64,000 bases of DNA. It comes from Selaginella tamariscina (Eukaryota > Streptophyta > Lycopodiopsida > Selaginellales > Selaginellaceae). The translations under genes and the position numbers were made by a program. The notes under the pieces are model-generated. The model did not search any database, was not told where the DNA came from, and was given only the letters and a program-made list of their open reading frames with translations. The first letter of the stretch is position 1; each line of letters opens with the position of its first letter. Below are positions 34,190 through 47,479 of the stretch, piece by piece. The stretch is from positions 1-64,000 of the forward strand of contig PUQB01000148.1 in the NCBI GenBank assembly GCA_003024785.1. The letters are read 5' to 3'.

Positions 34190-37100
34190 CACTCCCCGCC
34201 TTTGAAAATGTCAATGTCCTTGTTGACGTTCAACTTTTGGTTGGAGCTAACCAAAAGTTCACATAAGTTTTATTACCCCCCTTGCATTACGTGAAACCAA
34301 GTACTTCAGAACCGTTATTCACTGAGTCGTAAACCCAGCTGCCAAAGGCACCACCTGCGATATGAAGTCACTTAAAGACCTTTTGCACGTCTACAAAGTC
34401 TGTCACCCGACACACACAACACTGGTTAATTTCTTTACTTAATTAGAATTTATATTGAAGGCCTCTAGTTAGTGTTGTTGCTGGCCCCTTGGTTAATAAG
34501 AAATAAAGACTTGCTTTTTTCTTAATATTAAACGCTATTAACGACCCTGTCGTCTTAGCACACAACAAGCACTTTGACGTCCATCTCAAGTGCTTAACCA
34601 AACACCTTCACGTTTCTCCAATTGTTCCACATTTCCACATGTCACAGTATTATAGCCTCACTTTTCTGTATCCCTCAGTGTTTCTCATTACCCCTTTACG
34701 TAAGGGTCTGCTACTATACCTATCCCTTGTTAGTATATAGTTACGTCAGACTAGGTATGAGACTTTATCGGAATCAAGCTCTTTTCTGATACTAGAGTAC
34801 TATTCCCGAAACCCTGTTCTTTGTAAACATGTCAATCTAGCAGAGGCGATCATAGAGGCGCATGGCTATACACATGTATACAACAAGGTCATACCAATCT
34901 GCCAAATGCCATCCACTTGGTGTGTCATTAATATAATTTATTCCCGATAAGAATCAAATTGAGTCAAATCTACAACCAAGTGTGATAGCTCTACCATTCG
35001 TCTTTCGCAACCTAACTTGTACTTTTCATAACACCGACCAGTTCAGGGACCAGATAAGCTAACATACCTTTCTTACAAACTAATGTGGAAACCAGGAAAT
35101 TCAACCCATCTCTAATGCCTCAATCGATGGCCTTAGATAACACGTCTCTTAATTGTCACTTTTATTGTACTCATCCCCAAAGAGCACATATACTAGATGC
35201 CGTTCAACACTTCCTAACTCTTTATCTCACTAAGTTTAAAAATACCAAATTTCAAAACTTGTTTTTCATAATAAGAATTCTCTAAACTCAGAATACTGTA
35301 CACCTCCGTAACATTATATTTATTTCCAACTCTTAAATTGATTTCGTAAATGTTTCTTAACACTATACTGAAGTATAACATTTTCACTAATTCGAGCAAT
35401 TAATGTTTTGACAAACATCTTTTTAAACTAATCCTTTTTTATAAATAGTTGCAATTTCGATATTGATACTCTCGAATGAATAATGATCGTTTCAACGTTC
35501 AAATCCTAAGTTTACCAACTAGCTGTTATATTAACGGATATAAATTTACAATCATATCAATCTATTGAAATGCTAACTATAATATAGACATGGTTTTAGT
35601 TTACATGAACCAAACTTCAGTTTTGAGATGGAACTATAATGTTATAACAGTATTCCGAGGAACTTGTTCAGAGACTAAGAGGAATCATGAATTAGTATCT
35701 GGTTCATCTAACTGATTTAGTAAGATATTATTTTTCACACTAATGTTATTATGACACCAAAGTGCCACCTATAACTTCATGTTTCAGTTATATCTCATAA
35801 TTCAGTAGATCCCTTCCAAACATGAATAAGATATTTAGTTCAGTATGTTAAACTAAGATACACTATTCATTCTAAACACCTAGTAATCCAGAAAGTACCA
35901 CATTGCCCCTTAAGCAATGTATTGAGAAACGCCTCATTTTTAACTAACTTGAAAATATGTTTCAAGTTACTACACTAAGGTACTGCCTTACCAAAGTGTT
36001 AAACTCAAATCTGTTTGATTCTTTATATTTCATGATTATGGCCACCTTATGTGATCATAACCAAGTTTCAATATTGAGCGCTTCAAACTCAATATTCAAG
36101 AGATTTTATACCATACTTTGCCAAGTCATTTATAACCAATCTTAAAAAGATTGTCATAAATTTTGCCAAAGTCTAGAATATAAATATCTCAACAAATGAG
36201 ATGATAGGAAACCTCATATTCTCGAATCGGATATTAGACCATACATTAAGAACCTTGAATTATGATCATCAAAAAGGTACACCAACTTCTTGAGTTAAAT
36301 AAAAATCGATATCGTACTTTCACAAATATTAAACTCAACTCAAGGAACACCATCAGACCTTGAGATAGAACTTGTAATAAACTCAAGAAACACCATCAAC
36401 CTTCAAATAAGAAAAGTTCTACTTTTCAATATTCCAAGGACTGAAAATACATACTTTATTTGTTCTTTAAGTGCCCACATTTGCGATCATGATGCAGAGT
36501 AAGAAACCATCTTTTAAATAATCGTATTCGACTCCAAAATGAAATTGATATTGATTTTAATACCAACTTTTAATTTCATCGAATAACGACTCTCTAAGGA
36601 AGTACATGCATTTAAACTTCCAATGGAAATCTAATTGTTATTAGTTCATTGGTAGTTCTCAACATAAGTTATTAAACTTAGCAAGTTTCCTTACTTACTC
36701 GATAAACTAAGTGGAGAATCCCAAATCATGCTCTTCTTAAGCAAGGAATCATCCTTGTTCAAGAGCTTATCCCCTTATTACAAACAACGTTACAGATTCT
36801 AAAATTAAAGAGTTAACAATGAAAATGCATAAGTGTGCGCCGAACGCCTTCACTATGCAAGTCCTTCATTACTTAATAACCTGAAAATGTAAATGTATGT
36901 TTCAACATTACTTTTTATGATAGATCACACCATCCATCCAAAAGCTGCATTGATAGGGATGCAACATTAAATTTGTTTACTGCCAAAATCTATTATTTAT
37001 TTCATTCTTATGATCCCACATGAGATAACTTCATAATAAGTTAGTTGAGCTAGCTAACTTGAATATAAAGTGCGCGCTTACAACCAACTAAAGTTTTAAG

Positions 37101-37936
37101 TTGTACTTTGTTCAAATTAGGTGACTTGAACTTAGTAAACTATTTCACCTAATGTTACTTGTAACTAGCGTCATCAAAATATTGCGAACATCAGACAATA
37201 CTTTGATTACATTGGATCTAAGAACCAACTGCTTAACACATTTATTATATGTTAATATTTGACATTTGTTGTATTATAAGTTCATCACCAAAGTTTGCTT
37301 CTGGAGTTACACTTTGGAAAACATGCACGATAATGAGAGCTTATTTTACACTTTATGTTAAAATGTAGTGTTCCCTCTTATGTTTAAATATGCCCCTTTT
37401 TAAAGTCAAAGATGCACATTTGAACATAAGTCTTTCCCCGTTTAAACACTATAGTTGGATCCGATATTGAATCTTGCCCTAAGTCAAAACTCAATGAACA
37501 CTGTCTATTTCAAATCATGTGTTATCCCAAATTCAAACACCTTTAAAGAAAAAGAAAATTTTCAATAATGTGTAGACTTAGGATATCGTAAGACACACCT
37601 CACAAGACTTAGTTTGTAAGCCAGAACAAACTAACACGCCACGTCTTGTGGAGTATATGGTAAAGTAATATGAACATCCATAAAGTAAAGTAACCTGGCA
37701 TACAACTTGGAAGTTGCCTTCCAAGTGCTACCTTTGACATTTGAGTCCATAACTCACACCCATTTATGAAGTAGGTGTACTCTGAAGAGTTATAGACCTC
37801 AAGACCAACTCTCCATGCAGAATTCAGACGTTAGCCAAAAGTGATAGAGTACTTCAAGAATTTAGAACTAACTAAACCCTAAAACACACCACACTTTAGG
37901 CAGTCCTACTGACTAGAGAATTGCTCCGCTACCAAT
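34190..37936 (-). other. Non-coding interior of the LARD-like element
   Basis: AT-rich, with many short repeats of the AACTTCA/TTGAACTTAG kind and no long frame on either strand. I see no gag, polymerase or integrase motif. Confidence 0.7.
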
Positions 37937-39634
37937 TGTCAGAGTTTTAACCCGAAGGGTCAACACGTGGCTGCCAAGTGGCCATTCGGCGTCATCACCC
38001 TGTGTGAGCAACGCTAAGTCTTCCAAGATAACCCTAAGAGTCTGACTCAAAGGCCCAGAAGACTTAGAGTCCTACCCTAAGTCCCCTAGAATGACCATCC
38101 CCTGAACCCTAGAGGATAACCGAGTAGACTTTAGGATCCTGTCCCAGTAGACCTAGCAGGCTCATGCCCTAACCCCACAAAGGAGATGTGTCTCACACAT
38201 AACCCCCTATGATATAGCCAAGGCATCGTCACTTACCCCTTGAGGAATCACCCTCATCCGGGAGTACAACCCCTTTAGGGCGACAAGGGGTACCCTGAAC
38301 CACAACTAACCCCTAAGGGTTTGGGTGGCTAAGTCATACCCTAGACCTAGGGCTAATACTTAGTGAGGACACGAGTGTGCGCCGTAGGCGGACACGAGTG
38401 TTCTATTAAGTAAACTCCCTAAGGCTAGGTTTGGAAACCCTAAGTACATGACCTTGCGAGTGCTTCACGAAAAGGCTCCTGCTAACAAGCTTAGGTTGTT
38501 CAACCCCTGGATTCCAAGGAGGACACTCCCCTAGCCAAGTGTGCCTAAGCACACCTTGGTTACGAGACCTAACCTGCCTTGAGCAAATGCCCAAGGCTTA
38601 GCTCCCTAGTGTTTGTCATAGTATCCAACCCCTTGGCGACAAGCCCATGACACAACCCCAAAGGGTGTGCCTTAGGCATTGTATGCGTGATATCTAGCCC
38701 AGTGTCACATCTTCATGTGACACTGCCTTCCCCGATGTGGGCTATCATGCCATAGCCCTTAGATTCAAGAGTTGCACCAAGTGCCACAAACGTGGCTCCT
38801 AAATGCCAACTCTAGAACCCCTCAATTATCCCTCAAGACTCGATAAGGAAACCCTGTCAATCAAGAACCCACGCCCATAGTTGAACAAGGACATGAACGT
38901 GCCCTGGTTAGCTGTGAGTGTTGCTCCTAGCTTGATGTGGAGGAGGAGGCTGGAGACAAGCCTCAACCTCTGCTTCTTGGAACGTGCATCCCGACAAGTC
39001 CTCCCAGGCATCGATTCGCCAACGTTAAGGGTAAGCTACCCCGAAAGTGGGACGTACCCCTATCGTCTGGAAGTTAGGGCGGCACAACAGAGGGTTGTGC
39101 CTTGACGACACAAGCTAGAGCTTGCACTGGAGAAGAGTAACGAGCTCAGTCATGAACCTAGGAACCCTCACTCCTACATACTCTACCTTATTTATGTGAC
39201 GGAGCCCCCCCCCCCCCCCCCCCTCTTTTCCTATATGTGTAAGTGGGCTGGCACTAAATTAACTAGCCCCTTAGTTAATGAGATGAGTTTGCACACTAAC
39301 CCCTACCCCTAAACCCTACCCAAGGGGGGTGGGGGTTTTAGGGCGTGGGTTAGGGCAACCCTAGGGTTAGGTCAACCCTAGGGGTGTTCCTAACCCTATT
39401 TAACATGCCAAACTCATCTTACTAGGACGTCAAAATCGGGGGTGGATTTTCTAGAAGGTAAGTGCTACCTTCGCTTAGAGTTTCTCGCGACATTTAAAGA
39501 TAGCCGGCCAGACTACCCCTAAACACCTAAGTGCACTAAGCGGGGTTGTTTTCTCAGGGTCCGTCAACATAGTACAATAAGTAACAACAGTCAATGTCCA
39601 AAGTAAAGGTTGAGTCATAGTAAAAACTATGACA
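37937..39634 (-). repeat. Right LTR of the LARD-like element
   Basis: 1,698 bp, near-identical to the left LTR with scattered substitutions and small indels. Confidence 0.9.
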
Positions 39635-40470
39635 ATGTATCCAAGTAGTTACTAGCTCATCCATGGTATTGATATCAGAATATGAGTCGAAAATGATTGG
39701 ATGGATACAAACAATGTTTTGGTTAAACATAGTCTTTTGAGGAGAGTCGTCTACCATTAAGATATGTGCGTTCTTCATTATCCTTAACTGATTGATCTCC
39801 CCATGAAGCCCAATAAATCTTTCATTCTTGAATAAGTATGGCTTGCTTTCCATTCTTATATCATAAAATTCAAGAGGTTTATAACATATTCGCTGGTAAA
39901 AAATCCAATCCTTACGAATCACCTCTTCTGCAACACTACAATGTTTCTTAAGCAAATTCAACATCGGTGTCAATTTGTGAATTTGCATGCATAACCAAAT
40001 CCCCACAAGTGCACCCATTTCCTTAAGCTTTTAAAAGAGACAGTCTAACCTGGGTGAAAAATGATATCATATCGAAATTTATCATGACAAGGAATGAAAT
40101 CTCCTTGTTTGATTTCTTTTTTTCTATCCTTGGGCCTTTGTCAATGAAGCAAAACACCATTGACATCCAACAACACAATATGAACATGGGTAACAAGGGG
40201 TAGCGTTGCCTCTCGAATACTTTGCAACTCACTTGTTTAGTCCTTTCACATTTATTTGTTAACACTATATTGTTGCCTATCCCTTTATCATTTACTTGTA
40301 CATCATCCTTACAAGATTCAGATATTGCAGGCGCTGAAGAAAGTGATTTAGGAACTGAATACAATAAAATGGTGATGTAAAAACTGAAGTGGTCCCCATG
40401 TTAAAAAAGTTTTGAGCTGCATTATTATCCATTTCCTACATGAACTTGTCATTCTGACATGTGGCACAAG
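39635..40470 (-). pseudogene. Module B phosphatase-like gene, N-terminal part
   Basis: The reverse complement aligns with 20,855-21,680. ILMVDDSPQKTMFNQN and GALVGIWLCMQIHKL are readable in one frame and SMVFCFIDKGPRIEK in another, so frames are shifted. The TSD-like ATGTA at 39,635 marks the retroelement junction; the rest of the gene resumes at 32,475. Confidence 0.85.
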
Positions 40471-40724
40471 AAACTTTTGCCAAACCCCTCTCTTACCTCA
40501 TGCAATGCTGAAAATCCATGTTCTCAACTGTTTCATTACATCTGCAAAATCATAGTTAGCTAGCCTTATAATTATTAAGGTATATTATTTACCTTGTTAA
40601 TGTGTGACCCATGTTTGAACTAAAAGCTTCTTTAATCCTTGAGAATTTATTTTCTGTACAAATATAAACGAAATATACAAAAATGCCTTATGTTACACTC
40701 ATTTATAAATATTCGTCACTCTAA

Positions 40725-43640
40725 CAATTCATTAACAATTCTTCTTCGCTGTTACCTTTGAGTGAGGCGAAGAAGGTTTAAGCCGCTTGGAAGATCGTTC
40801 AACATCTTCCATATCTTCTGTTGATGTTTCCATGGTCAATGGAGGATGTGAATGTTCTGTACTCCTTGAGATAACTTCTAGTCTAATATCTGATTAAAGA
40901 TTGTCCTCAGACTCCGACATTGAACTAGATTCTTCATCAGAACTATCGCACTTCTCGGGAGGGAACTTTTCTAAATACTCCTGTATGGGTTTGTTGGGGT
41001 AGTTAGTTGAGAACCTCTCTATCCACTTGTTCAAGTCCTCAACCATGGTCTTATCCTTTTCAACGTCAAACACACATGTATCTCGAAGGTAACACTCCAA
41101 GACAGATCCCCTAGTGCAGTAGTCAAAAACCCATGCATCACTGTGAGGATCCCTGATCAAGTTGAGGATGCTCCATGTAGCCTGACTTGTAATGTTTGGA
41201 TAATGTACATTGCCGAATATATCCCTCTCAGCTATCGGTGTATCAGATGGAGGTTCAGGCCCGTTGGAGTGCAAACAGACACCTGGCTTAGTCATTTGGA
41301 AGTTTGAAATTGTTTGGCGCATTCCTAACAACCAAGTGAACAACCGTATCAATTCAGCATCATTCATATAAAATCCTGTCCAACGATGTCTATTCTTTTT
41401 GGCGAAGACGAAGACAAAAATATCGGTGACATGAGCAAAATCAAGAAATAAATACCTAAAAACGTAGGTATCAGTTAAGAGTGCAAGCATGAATTTAATA
41501 ATAAATACCTTCTTTGTACATGCTTGCACAACTAAGTTTCTCCACCAAATCCTCTAGTGCCCTATTTGGCAAAGGATTTTTTGACACTTGCCGATCCATC
41601 ACAAACAATTGAAATGGTTTCCTGCAAGCAGTGATGTTACCCCATAAAGTCTTCGAATTCGATAACAAACATCTGTAGGGCTTATCATGATTCGTAGCAT
41701 CCTCCTTTATAAGGTTCAACTCGGTTCTCCGATGTTAAAGGACTACCATAAGAGAAGGCGTCATCGCAATGTTCTCCTTCTTGGCATTGGCGTGCAATAG
41801 ATTCTTGCCTAGATCTTCTGATTGGTTCACCCATTGGACAAGCATATCATCGTCTGTCACATGCAAATATTTATTGACCTCTTCGTATGTTGAAGCCGAG
41901 GTCCAACCCAGTTTGTGACAATGTATTCCCAATCACTCCTTGAAGTGCTGGACCGTCTTCAGCTCCATTGCCTTGACATGAAAAGGCAATGTCATCAATC
42001 ACCAAATCAGCTAAGACATCCATCTCCTCCATTGTTGTTCCATTTAAAAGCTTCAACTATGTGAGCTTGAAATCGTTGTCTACATCCTTTGTAGATTGAA
42101 CAGACTTAGCCTTTGTTGTCTTACTAGGTTTCTTTGCAAACTTCTCCGAGGGCTCCCCTTTCACTTGTCTGCTTCTTCTTCAGTGTTCCTTTTGCAAATA
42201 ATTTAATAATCCCCACCCATTTGGCAAAGATCTTGTCCTCGGGGCAAGAAATCAACATCATCAGAAAGGATGTTTCCTTCCTGCCCACTTGGGCAAAATC
42301 AATTGCTGCAATTTCTTCAACTCTCTGCAAAAAAAAAAAAAGAGAGAGAAACAGATTAATATACTAGCGAGATAAATCTTGCCAAGACAATTTACTTACC
42401 CGGTACTTCGCACATTGTTCTCTTCCTGCAGTAGCTCTTTGTGGTCGCCCAAGATTCACATGGATCGTGTGTTTGAACTTCTCCCATATTTTGCTGTTGT
42501 AGTGGTTGGTGTCGGCAGCGTCCCATTCCGCTGATAACTTATGGTACTGCTCGATTGTGAGATTAGCTTAGCTAAAAACGCCGATCTTTTTGTCAGCTTC
42601 TCATGCTGAAAGTTTTGTTGCCATCGTTCCTTTATTGTGTTCATCGAGAAGTCGTTGGGCTGCCGTTATCATGTGTTGGCCACTAATAATGTAGTACATG
42701 ATTGATTTTTTATTCTCCATCTAAATCTTCGTGATTTGTTCTTGTGTTGTCACCCAGACTATCTCAGTGTCTTTCTTTTCATAGTATGGGCACAAAACAG
42801 CATTATGTGGAACAGTGTAAGAATTGTTGTCCTTCATCTTCTATGAGCTCAGATGCACGTTCCTGGTTGAGTGGCCTGTAATTTGAAGTTTGAGTTGACG
42901 TTGCAATACTTAACCCTACATTCGTAAATCCTATCATCCAACATCATTTTGTTGTGGCTTATTGCAGCATGGGATGCCATAGGTGCAGCTAACAAAATGA
43001 CAGATGATTTTCTTCTGCGATCCGAATCAACATATGTGATCCCCGACTACAGCTGTTCTTGTTCTTGGCACACTCTTGAGCTCCCAAAGATTCCTAAACA
43101 AATTGAACGTGATCTGTAAAGAACCTAGGACCGAGCCACCCTCTCAATCTCCCTAATGATGTCGTTGTGTTCTTCTTCAATAAGAAGAGGGACGATTGCT
43201 CTACTTATGAATTTCTGTATTGTGAAGCAATATCTGTTGAGAATACACCTACTCGATGAGTATGGAGATCTTCAAAGTAGACATCTAATTGGACCCCTCC
43301 ATAGATGGGCTTTCGTTGAGTTGAAGAAGAACTCCACGATCGACATCATTAGTGAAAACGTGAACGTCATTATCCACAAGTCGACAAAACCACCCGAGAT
43401 TCTTGTCATAACTGACAACCTTTGGATCCGAGAACGTGACATTGGATGGAACAAGGCATATGTGTCAAGCATCGTCCAATCTGGGTTCGCAGCTTGTTTT
43501 TGGGTGCTTGATTAATAAATCTAGTTTCATTGTTTTACTTGTCCACGCGATGTGACAGAGGTTAGTTTGATAGCAACCATGGTTGCTCCAATGCTTCCCG
43601 TTATTTTAAAATATAGCCAAGTTGATAACATTTGGTTTTA
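40725..43640 (-). pseudogene. Module B ParB/Srx-like gene, decayed copy
   Basis: An inverted copy of 17,600-20,600. The C-terminal block (41,529-40,894) is open over the spot where copy A is frameshifted and reads GFYMNDAELIRL. It continues through CLHSNGPEPPSDTPI, DAWVFDYCTRGSVLE and VFDVEKD. Upstream blocks (LFVMDRQVSK, MGIHCHKLGW, RVEEIAAIDFAQVG) are in different frames. The ParB-like core is recognisable but carries stops. The 5' part has lost about 340 bp, including the first exon and one hairpin arm: the sequence jumps from AAATGTTATC to CAACTTGGC at about 43,625. The copy cannot encode a full protein. Confidence 0.85.
42366..42383. repeat. Decayed palindrome in the module B intron
   Basis: AGCGAGATAAATCTTGCC is the counterpart of 18,909-18,926. 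It sits in the equivalent intron, beside an expanded A-run. Confidence 0.6.
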
Positions 43641-43784
43641 AAACCACCACAAATGTGAGATTTGAACAATTTCACATGGTTTACTGGCTTTTACTCAAAA
43701 TATTATGATAAGATAATAAAAGTAAATAAAATGAAATAAGCAACTTATATATACTAATACATATATACATTCACATAGAAGGGG

Positions 43785-44835
43785 TGGCGAGATTAATATA
43801 CACATATACATTCACATTGAAAGGGTGGTAGAATTAATCTCACCACCCCTTTTATGCCTCATGAAATGGTGGGCGAGATTAATCTCGCCACCCTTTGCAG
43901 TCCCCTGAAAGGGTGTGTGAATTAATCCCGCCACCCTTCTCTGTCTCAGAGAGAACTGGGCGGGATTGATTTGGCCCACCCATTCAAGGAACCGAAAAGG
44001 GTAGCGGGATTAATCTCGCCACCCTTTGTAGTCCCCTGAAAGGGTGTGCGGGATTAATCCCGCCACCCTTCTTCGTCTTAGACAGAACTAGGCTGAATTG
44101 ATTTGGCCCACCCATTCAGAGGACCAAGAAGTGTGATGGGATTAATTTCGCCACCCTTCTCAGTCCCCTGAATGGGTGTGCAGGATTAATCTCGCCCTTA
44201 GCGAGAACTGGGCGGGATTAATTTGGCCCACCCATTCAGGGGACCAAGAAGGGTGGCGGGATTAATCTCATCCACCATGGAAGCGATGGCGGAATTAATC
44301 TTGCCACCCTTCTCAGTCCCCTAAAATGGTGTGCGGTAGTAATTTTGCCACCCTTCTCCATCTCAGACAGAAGTGGTCGGGATTATTCGGCTCACCAATT
44401 TATGAGATAGAGAAGGGTGGCGGGATTAATCCCGCCCACGACACTCTCATTTGGATAATGGCGGTGGGCAGGATTAATCCTGCCCCACACTCATTGAGAC
44501 ATAAATTACGGTGGGATTAATCCCACCACCCCTTTCATGCCCAGTGACGGGATTAATCCTCCCACCACCTCCACGCCTCCTCGGACGATTGGCAAGATTA
44601 ATCCCGCCCACTAGGCATAGAAGGGTCGGCGGGATTAATCCTGCCACCCTTTATGTCCAATGAGTGTGGGGCGGGATTAATCCCACCCACCAGGCATGGA
44701 AGGGTCGGTGGGATTAATCCCGCTGCCCTCCACGCAGGCCATGGGCAGTGGGATTAATCCTGTCGCCCATGAGGCTAACCAAAGAGCCTGCGTGAAGGGC
44801 GGCGGGATTAATCCCACCGCTCATGACCTGTGTGA
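43785..44835. repeat. Palindrome array 3 (start of module B)
   Basis: About 25 palindromes, many decayed to forms such as GGCGAGATTAATCTCGCC. Spacing is mostly 40-65 bp. Spacers are built from CACCCTT, CAGTCCCCTGAAAGGGTG, TCTCAGACAGAACTGGG and, at the outer end, GCCTGCGTGAAGGGC, which is shared with array 2. It lies on the 5' side of the module B ParB-like copy, as array 2 does for module A. The gypsy LTR remnant cuts its outer edge. Confidence 0.9.
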
Positions 44836-44951
44836 ACACGATATTGTAAGTATGTGTATTGCTCAGAAGAGAACACCACGTGTTCTTTGGTTGGGAGGTT
44901 TGAGTTGGTAGATCTTGTGTGCGTGTCCATACATGTGTTAGGAGCGTTACA
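44836..44951 (+). repeat. Truncated 5' LTR of the gypsy element
   Basis: Matches the last ~115 bp of the 3' LTR (shared GAGAACACCACGTGTTCTTT and GGAGCGTTACA). The first ~245 bp are missing where array 3 begins. Confidence 0.85.
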
Positions 44952-44953
44952 AT

Positions 44954-44966
44954 TGGTATCAGAGCC
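44954..44966 (+). promoter_or_regulatory. Primer-binding site (initiator tRNA-Met)
   Basis: TGGTATCAGAGCC, two bases after the LTR end. This is the usual plant gypsy and copia primer site. Confidence 0.9.
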
Positions 44967-45049
44967 ACACAATCATGAGCGACAACCCTGTGGTTCTGTC
45001 TGGAGTGATTGAGGTAGAGAAAGGTGAAGAAGTTAACATGGAAGTCGAA

Positions 45050-46649
45050 TGTTATAGTTTTTATTATGACTCGACCCTTTACTTTGGGGTTCGACTGTTG
45101 TTACCTACCGAGTTGTGTGACGAACCCTAGATGTAGTGAGAAACAACCTCGCTTAATGCACTTAGGTGTTTAGGGGTAGTCTGGCCAACTGTCACTAGGT
45201 ACCTCGAGAAACTCTAACCGAAGGTAGTACTTACTTTCTAGAAAACTCTCCCACGATTTAACATTCCAAAGTAGGTTTTCTAGTAAAATATAGCTTGTCA
45301 AAAGGAGGGTTGACCTAACCCTAGGGTTGCCCTAATACCCCTTTTTTTTAAAGGGTTGGCATTTCCGTGCTAGCCCATTTACTCATTTAGGAAAACAAGG
45401 GGGGGGAGGGGGGGGCTCCATCACAAATAAAGTAGAGTATGTGTAGGAGAGCTCCTGGGTTTATAACTGAGTTCATTGCTCTTCTACCAGTGTAAGCTTC
45501 AACTTGTGTTGTTAAGGTACAACCCTTTGTTGTGCCGCCCTAACTTCCAAATGACAGGGGTACGTCCCACCTTCGAGGTTGCTCACCCTTAACGTTGGCA
45601 AATCCATGCCTGAAAGGTCTTATCGGAATGCATGTTTTAAGAGGCAAAGGTTCAGGCTTGTCTCCAGCCTCCTCCTCCATGTCAAGCTAGGTGTAGCACT
45701 CATGACCAAGCAAGGCACAATCGTGTCCTTGTCCAACTGTGGGCGTGGGATCTTTGTTTGACAGGTTCACATTACCCAGTTCTCGAGGGTTCACTAAGGG
45801 GTTTAGAGTTGGCATTTAGGAGCCAAGTTTGTGGCACTTGGTAGTTTAAGGGCTATGGCATGATAACCCACATTGTGGAAGGCAATGTCACATGGAGATG
45901 TGACACTAGGCTAGATGTCACACGATACAATGAGGCACGCCCTTTGGGGTCGTGTCATGGGTTTGTTACCAAGGGGTTGGATACTCTAGTAAACAGGCAT
46001 GCCTATGCTCACCTTAGGCATCTGTTTAGGTCTCGTAACTAGGTGTGCTTTGGCACATTTGGCTAGGGGTGTTCTCCTTAGGATCTAAGGGTTGAACAAC
46101 CTAAGCTCATTAGCAAAAGCCTTATCATGAGACACTCATAAAGTCATATACTTAGGGTTATCCAAACCTAACCTTAGGGAGTTTGCTTATCAGAACATTC
46201 GTGTCTGCCTACGGTGCACACTCATGTCCTAAGTACTAGCCCTAGGTTCAAGGTATGACTTAGTTACTCAAACCCTTAGGGGTTAGTTGTGGTTTAGGGT
46301 ACCCTTTGTCGCCCTAAAGGGGTTGTACTCCCGGATGAAGGTGATTCCTCAAGGGGTAAGTGACAATGCCTTAGCTCTGTCAAGGAGGCATATGTGAGAT
46401 ACATCTCCTTTGTGGAGTTAGGGCATGAGCCTGTCTAGGTCTACTAGGATAAGATCCTAAAGTGTACTCGGGATATCCTCTAGGGTTCGGGGGATGGTCA
46501 TTCTAGGGGACTTAGGGTAATATTTAACTAGGCATCTGAGTCAGACTCTTAGGGTCATCTTGGAAGACTTAGCATTTCTCACATAGGAAATTGACGCCGA
46601 AAGGACACTTAGCGGCCATGTGTTAGCCCTCTGGGTTAAAACTCTAACA
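45050..46649 (+). mobile_element. Solo LTR of the LARD-like family inside gypsy gag
   Basis: 1,600 bp from TGTTATAG to CTCTAACA, the reverse complement of the LTRs at 32,476 and 37,937. Flanks are TCGAA and TTGAA, a 5-bp target duplication with one change. The gag reading continues on either side, so it landed in the gypsy element after that element inserted, then lost its interior by LTR recombination. Confidence 0.9.
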
Positions 46650-47400
46650 TTGAACATGAAGATGTTTCGGAGTATGAGTGAACTAATGAAGTTCTTACTA
46701 CTAAATTTGCTTGTGTTAAATCCACTCTAGAGACACTTGTGAAAGATGTTCATGAGGGTCTTGATTTTTTCTGTGAGGAGCTATGAGGGTTATTGGAACT
46801 TGTGGTTTTAAGGATTCCTCTTTCAAACATTTTGAGAAAAGGCTTGTGCTGAATTTTGATGGCCATGGTAGGCCGATGATAGCTATACCGTTAACTGTAG
46901 AGGGCACTACAATGAAGGTGGACTTTTTGTGGCTAACTTAAATTGGTATGATATCATCTTTGGCATGCTTGGTAATTAATTGGAATACTTATGAAGTTTC
47001 CATGGAGCACAATAGTTCCAAGATAGTTTGGCATGGAAGGAAGTATACTTCTCCTAGTAAGTTACTTTCTACAACTTTCATGAAACAAACAATAAAGAAT
47101 TCTATTGCAAGTTATTTGGTGTATGTGTGTGATATGGAGGATGCTTTAAAGATTGATAACAATCGTGTTCAGGTACGTTCTTTAATATTAGATAAACATG
47201 GTAATATAGTTATTAAAGATAGACATACCTTATTTTCTGCCATTAAACTCAAAAACGTAATTAATGTTAATCGGGGTTTAGGTGTTAAACCTATTCACAT
47301 TAGGATTAACTCTAGAACCCTAACTTCACTTACTTGTAAACCAAATTGTCATAAGTTATAGTTAAGGAGAATTCCATAGTTGAAAATGTCAAATACAATA
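46650..47400 (+). pseudogene. Gypsy gag end and protease-like region
   Basis: Resumes after the solo LTR. A 137-codon frame (46,948-47,361) reads ALKIDNNRVQVRSLILDKHG. The protease active-site D(T/S)G is not recognisable in the open frames, so the protease label is by position only. Confidence 0.4.
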
Positions 47401-47479
47401 ATTCTTACTTAACTTCAAAGTTAAATGTTAAACTTATAACACGTGAGAATAAGGACTTATATAATGCTCAATTGCAATA

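Larger units (their letters stand above)
32476..39634 (-). mobile_element. 7.2-kb non-coding LTR retroelement (LARD-like)
   Basis: Left LTR 32,476-34,189 and right LTR 37,937-39,634 are collinear direct repeats of about 1.7 kb with TGTCA...TGACA ends. The 5-bp flanks are ACGTA and ATGTA, one change apart. Next to the left LTR, the minus strand reads AAAGGCGGGGAGTG, a polypurine tract. Next to the right LTR it reads ATTGGTAGCGGAGC, a primer-site candidate. The element therefore points to the minus strand. The internal 3.75 kb has no frame above about 70 codons, so it must depend on another element. Length and structure fit a large retrotransposon derivative. Confidence 0.9.

Noticed and set aside
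33360-39105. Paired ORFs at 33,360-33,662 and 38,881-39,105
   Set aside because: They recur because they lie in the two LTRs of one element, have no recognisable domain and are flanked by stops.
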